NCBI GenBank assembly: GCA_002914805.1
Contig: JXTB01000781.1
Location: 18,441 to 82,440 of the forward strand
Length of the DNA stretch: 64,000 bases
Source of the DNA: Parasponia andersonii
Taxonomy: Eukaryota > Streptophyta > Magnoliopsida > Rosales > Cannabaceae
Direction: 5' to 3'
The position numbers and the translations under genes were made by a program. Positions 59,704 to 64,000 of this stretch are shown one piece after another (position 1 is the stretch's first letter; every line of letters starts with the position of its first letter). The notes beneath the pieces were generated by a model. It searched no databases, was not told the DNA's origin, and saw only the letters and a list, made by a program, of their open reading frames with translations.

Positions 59704-60310
59704 TGTTGTGTGGTCTAAAATCCTATGTCAGGTCGCATGAATAAGATTAAGTGTGACCTCATCTGAAAGAGTTGCATGCGACCTCCACCACATAAGTTAC
59801 GTATGACCTCCTCCGAATAGGTTATATGCGACCAGAATGAAAAGGAGTCTAGTCTACGCTTCGTCAAACGGGTAACCCATAAGGAAAGGAAACAAAAGTT
59901 TCTCTTTCAAGATCGACCAGTTACCCAATTTAAGTGATTACCCAATTATATTGTTACTCAAATTGTATTACCCGATTGTATAGTTACCTATTCTCACAAT
60001 TAGGAACATTGAGTTATCCTCATCTATATAAAGGGAGTTCAATACTTCGGTGGGAGAGGATTTTTTCTGATCTGGAGAGGCTGAGGAATTCTTGAGAGTG
60101 TTTTCTTCTTCTTTCCGGACAACAAATTGTAATTTTGAGTTCTTGTAATTCTCCAGAAAATAGTGAAAAATAGTGGACGTAAGCTCATCTTTTTCGGGGC
60201 TGAACCACTGTAAAATCTTTGCCTTTTTATTTGCTTTGATTAATAACCCTTTCCACACAAGCCACATCTCGTAATTTTTTCTAAATTTATTGTTGACAAA
60301 ACCTCCATCA
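59704..60310 (+). repeat. Probable 5' LTR of the Tat-type element
   Basis: Starts about TGTTGTGTGGTC (59704). Contains three to four degenerate ~33-bp units around GTGTGACCTC/CATGCGACCT (59735-59835), a TATA box TATATAAAG (60025-60033) and a downstream transcript-like segment. It ends near TTGACA (60298) or CCATCA (60310), just before ATTGGTGCTAGAAGG, a PBS-like sequence of this group. The partner LTR is outside the window, so the borders are approximate. Confidence 0.5.
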
Positions 60311-60372
60311 ATAATTGGTGCTAGAAGGAGAGTTATTCCGGCAAAAACAGTTTGTCAAATTTCACTTTTTTA

Positions 60373-62352
60373 ATGGCAAACACTAGAAACACTACCAGAG
60401 TCATCGGAACTAGCCAAAACCAACCCCAAAGTACTGCTGCTGCACAGGCAGACCCTGCCCAGGATCAGCCTACCATGACCGCATCAGAAAACCTTGCTCA
60501 GAAACAGGATCGTATGGAGGAGACATTAGTGAACCTTCAGCAAAGCACTAACCAGATCAATGTCTCCCTACGATGACTTGCTGAAAGGTAGATGGTGAAC
60601 CCACCACAGCACGAACGTCCCAGAGAACGTCCTACTCAATTACTTGAGAAAGGAATACAGAGCCTAGAGACAAGGTAATGAGACCAACCAAGAACCCAGC
60701 AAGAGCGTCATGAAGATCACATCTCTAAAGGAAAAGGCAAAGTCGCAAACTTGCCTTTAGAATCTAGTACAAAGAGTTCAAGAACTAACCGTAATCGGGG
60801 ACAACCTTCTCGCAAATCCACTGGTAATCAAGCTCGCTTAAACAGCGAACAAAAATGACAATCAAGAAGCGTCTTCGAAAGGATCAGCAGAGAGTCAAGA
60901 CAAGATCCTATAGACCTAAGACAATACTTGGAGCGGCGACATAGTCATGAATGATCCGTATTGCATCATAATGACCAAAGCCGATCTCGTCGCACTATTT
61001 CACTGGATTCCTCTCACAGGTCGCAGAAGACTCTACCTGACCAACCCGCCATACATCGAGATAATGATCAAAGGCCGCCCTTGCCTCCAGCAAGAGATAA
61101 TGCTCTCCCTCCGAATGTCGATGTTCACAATTTAAGGATCGCATTAGACGCACTTGCTAGTTGGGACGATGAGCTCACTGATGGATATCGTCAATCACCA
61201 TTCAGCGAGGAAGTTCGAGTTACTGCCCTACCTACTGGATTCAGACTTCCCACCATAAACACTTTTGATGGGAAAACTGATCCACAGGACCATGTGGATC
61301 ACTTCAGCGACTTGACGGAACTCCATCGTGTCAATGATCATGCACGTTGTAGATGTTTTACTGTAACTCTCTCAGGAGCAGTAAAGAAGTGATTCCAAGG
61401 ACTCAAATCTGGCTAAATCTCGTCCTAGAAACAACTTCAGACGGCGTTCTTGAGACAGTTCAAAGCTACAAAGAATTTCATTGTTCCACTTGTTAGCTTA
61501 TCTATAATTCGACAAGGTCCAGAGGAAACTCTACGATCTTATCTCAATCAATTCACCTCAGAGTTAGCAAAGGTCAACAACCTAACTGTAGGGGGAGTTT
61601 TAACTCTCATGATGGCCGGGGTGCGACCAGAAACTAAACTCTGGGAGGAATTACTTGAGGGACAATGTAGAACTCTAGAAGACTTCTACCGAAGGGTTGG
61701 TCAGCATCTGAGGGTAGAATCTTCGCACGAGAATCTTTAAAAGACAAAGAAAGAAGGAAGGAAAGATGCTACTAAAGATGCGATCATGACCAACAGTAAT
61801 AGTAATAAGAGAAACAAAAATGAATAATGAACAGTTGACGGAGAATCAGCCTAGACCTAAAAAGCAGGAGATTTCAAGAGCTCCCATGTGGTTCAACAAT
61901 CACACTGAGTTAAACACACCCATAGATCATATCTATGCGGTCACAAACCAGCAGGAGCGATACCATCAACCAGAACTAATGAAACGGGACAGGGCAAAGC
62001 GCGAACCCAACAAGTTCTGCCGGTATCACAATGATATTGGACATGATACCAATAATTGCTATGCCTTGAATGATGAAATTGAAAGATTGATTAAAGAAGG
62101 GCGACTACGGCAATACACCAGGCAGAATAATGAAAGACGAGAAGAAAACCAACAGCGACCTCCAGAAATTCAACGCGAAGTCCGAACTATCACAATGACA
62201 TTGGACATGACACCAATAATTACTACGCCTTGAAGGATGAAATTGAAAGATTGATTAAAGAAGGGCGACTACGGCAATACACCAGGCAGAATAATGAAAG
62301 ACAAGAAGAAAACCAACAGCGACCTCCAGAAATTCAACGCGAAGTCTGAACT
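60373..62352 (+). pseudogene. Tat-type gag, broken
   Basis: ATG at 60373 (MANTRNTTRVIG). A Gln-rich N-terminus with NQPQS and DRMEETLVNLQQ ends in TGA (Arg expected) at 60574; TAG and TAA codons follow. The capsid core reads LPTINTFDGKTDPQDHVDHF and, after stops at 61390 (Trp expected) and others, RQGPEETLRSYLNQFTSELA and MAGVRPETKLWEELLEG. The metal-binding-like CRYHNDIGHDTNNC (about 62019) lies in a segment that is tandemly duplicated. Confidence 0.8.
62024..62351. repeat. 164-bp tandem duplication inside gag
   Basis: 62024-62187 and 62188-62351 are near-identical, starting TATCACAATGA and containing GAAATTGAAAGATTGATTAA. 164 is not a multiple of three, so the duplication itself shifts the frame. 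Confidence 0.9.
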
Positions 62353-62590
62353 ATCTTTGGAGGACCGCATATTGGTGGAGATTCGAAAAGGGCTCAAGAT
62401 AGGTATACACAAGAAGCTCGACAACAGCCATTGACTAACGTCATGTATCTTGAGCAGCGACCATACAAGCTTCAACAAGTACTGGACATGGACATTACCT
62501 TCACAGAACAGGACACAAGGGAAGTCCATTTTCCGCATAATGGTGCATTGGTCATAAAAATTAATTGTGGAAGCACAGTTGTAGCGAGTA

Positions 62591-64000
62591 TTGGTTGATA
62601 ACGGGAGTGCTGTTGACATCCTGTACTACGATGCCTTTAAGAAGATAGGGTTGAATAAGAGCAACTTGAAGCCTACCGTTACCCCGCTCTATGGTTTCAC
62701 TAGTGACAGCCTGATGCCTATGGGCATGATTGAATTAATGGTCAACGTTGGAACCTATCCTAGCATTTCAACGATAATGACCCAATTTTTGGTGGTAAAT
62801 TGTCCCTCCACATTCAATGCTGTGCTGGGAAGACCGACACTGAGAGAACTTCGAGCCGTCACTTCAATCTACCATATCACTATGAAATTCTCGACCCAAC
62901 ATGGGGTAGGCGAGGTGCGAGGAAACCAATGTGATGCACAGACTTGTTATAACAACACATTGAAACTCGCAGCAAAGGATGCAACACCTCGCATAATGAT
63001 AGTCCAGGTACCAGAAGAAGCGTCAGTCAAAGCATCGAGCAAAGCATCAGTCGAAGCATCAGTTGTACCGTCAGTTAAAGCATCAATCGACACAACTAGC
63101 GAAGACTTCGATCCACGAGAAATAGATGAAGAGGTCAGAACTGGATCCATTGAAGATCTGGAGGATTTATCATTCAACATGTCTTCCAAAACGTTAAAGA
63201 TTGGAACGAAGATTCAAGAGCCTATGCGAGCTTCGTTGGTCACTTTTCTGAAATCTAACTTAGATGTCTTCGCATGGAAACATTCAGACATGGTAGAGAT
63301 CGATTCGAAGATCATATGCCACTGTCTTAACATAGACCCAATAAAGAAGCCTGTACGGCAGAAAAGAAGACCTATGAATCCAGAGCGCTACGTCGCGTTA
63401 AAAGAAGAGGTAGAGAAGCTATTCGAAATTGGATTTATAAGGGAATCTTTTTACACTAACTGGCTTGCAAACCCGGTATTGGTGAAGAAACCTAATGGGA
63501 AGTGGAGAATGTGTATTGATTTCACTGATCTCAACAAAGCATGCCCAAAGGACAGCTTCTCCCTTCCGAGGATCGACTAGCTTGTAGATACGATATTGGG
63601 GCATGAACTCTTAAGTTTAATGGACGTGTATTCTGGATATAATCAAATCCCCATATACGAGCTAGATGAAGAGCATACCTCGTTCATCACTGATCGAGGA
63701 TTATACTGCTACAATGCAGGAGCGACCTACTAGCATCTTATCAATATGATGTTTGCAAAACAAATTGGCAAGACAATGGAGGTGTATGTCGACGACATGT
63801 TGGTGAAGTTGGAGAAACCCGAAGATCACATCAAGCACCTTGATGAGATGTTCAAAATTCTTTGGAAATATCAAATGAAGCTGAATCCCTAGAAGTGTCC
63901 GTTCGAGGTAGGATCTGGAAAATTTCTGGGTTTTATGGTCAATCAGTGAGGTATTGAAGTGAACCCTCAGAAGATACAAGCGTTGATTGATATGCAATCT
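62591..64000 (+). pseudogene. Tat-type protease and reverse transcriptase (5' part)
   Basis: Aspartic protease VDNGSAVDILYYDAF at 62594; retropepsin fold expected through VLGRPTLRELRAVTS. A Ser/Ala-rich spacer with ASVKASSKASVEAS repeats (63025-63095) precedes RT. RT motifs are GFIRESFYTNWLANPVLVKK, CIDFTDLNKACPKD, YSGYNQIPI and intact YVDDMLVK (63786). Stops at 63578 (TAG, Gln), 63731 (TAG, Gln), 63890 (TAG, Gln) and 63946 (TGA, Arg) all fit C-to-T change. Confidence 0.85.

Larger units (their letters stand above)
59704..64000 (+). mobile_element. Ty3-gypsy element, Tat type, truncated by window edge
   Basis: LTR-like sequence, then gag, protease and RT in order on the plus strand, running off the right edge. 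Gag and protease motifs (CRYHNDIGHDTNNCYALNDE; VDNGSAVDILYYDAF) and the RT start (DFTDLNKACPKDSFSLPRID) are those of the Tat/Retand group. Many stops; inactive. Confidence 0.85.

Noticed and set aside
1-64000. tRNA, rRNA or organelle insertions.
   Set aside because: None recognised by eye; a tRNA and rRNA model scan would be needed to exclude short or degraded copies.

Overview
This is nuclear DNA from a flowering plant, most likely a core eudicot. The evidence is one plant MADS-box gene with the standard eight-exon SEPALLATA architecture, AT-rich intergenic DNA, and dense plant transposons (Ty1-copia, Ty3-gypsy of the Del/Tekay and Tat types, a CACTA element, MITEs). Single N bases at 32897 and 37983 and a 234-base N run at 43390-43623 show a draft assembly. 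No species call is possible from the sequence alone.

The only host gene I can support is a SEPALLATA-like MADS-box gene on the minus strand (3428-23123). Its eight exons join in frame with GT-AG borders to a 254-residue protein with MADS, I, K and C regions. Exon sizes (185, 79, 62, 100, 42, 42, 149, 106 nt) fit the SEP pattern. The gene covers 19.7 kb because two introns are inflated. Intron 1 (6.5 kb) carries a 2.2-kb solo LTR. Intron 4 (10.3 kb) carries a complete but dead 5.5-kb copia element in antisense orientation, two MITEs, a possible SINE and an ACTAGT-rich degenerate repeat.

Upstream of the gene (24.5-45.2 kb) is a cluster of one gypsy LTR family (ends TGTAAAA...GGTCGTGACA). It holds a solo LTR nested inside another solo LTR (24486-29285 and 25913-28589), a Tekay-type gag-pol element (32189-39700, target duplication CATAA) and a third solo LTR (43195-45160, target duplication GGAAC). 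The Tekay element contains two single-N joins and a displaced near-copy of its own flank, which looks like haplotype or assembly chimerism. The DNA hosting these insertions includes an older, badly decayed copia element (recognisable pieces at 42495-43189 and 45161-45290).

From 45637 to about 57000 another LTR of the same family is split by a 10.5-kb CACTA (En/Spm-type) element (45687-56198, target duplication AGA) and by a 210-bp MITE (56278-56487, target duplication TTTAGAATT). The CACTA element keeps degraded transposase genes and subterminal GCGTCGGTAAAAG-type repeats. The right end (about 59704 to the edge) is the 5' part of a Tat-type gypsy element with LTR, gag, protease and reverse transcriptase.

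Every transposon here is dead. The nonsense codons in all of them are mostly CAG to TAG, CAA to TAA, CGA to TGA or TGG to TGA, the signature expected from deamination of methylated cytosine. I found no previously undescribed biological system. The most useful observations are the exact exon map of a TE-laden SEP-like gene with an altered C-terminus, the insertion chronology, and the probable misassembly.
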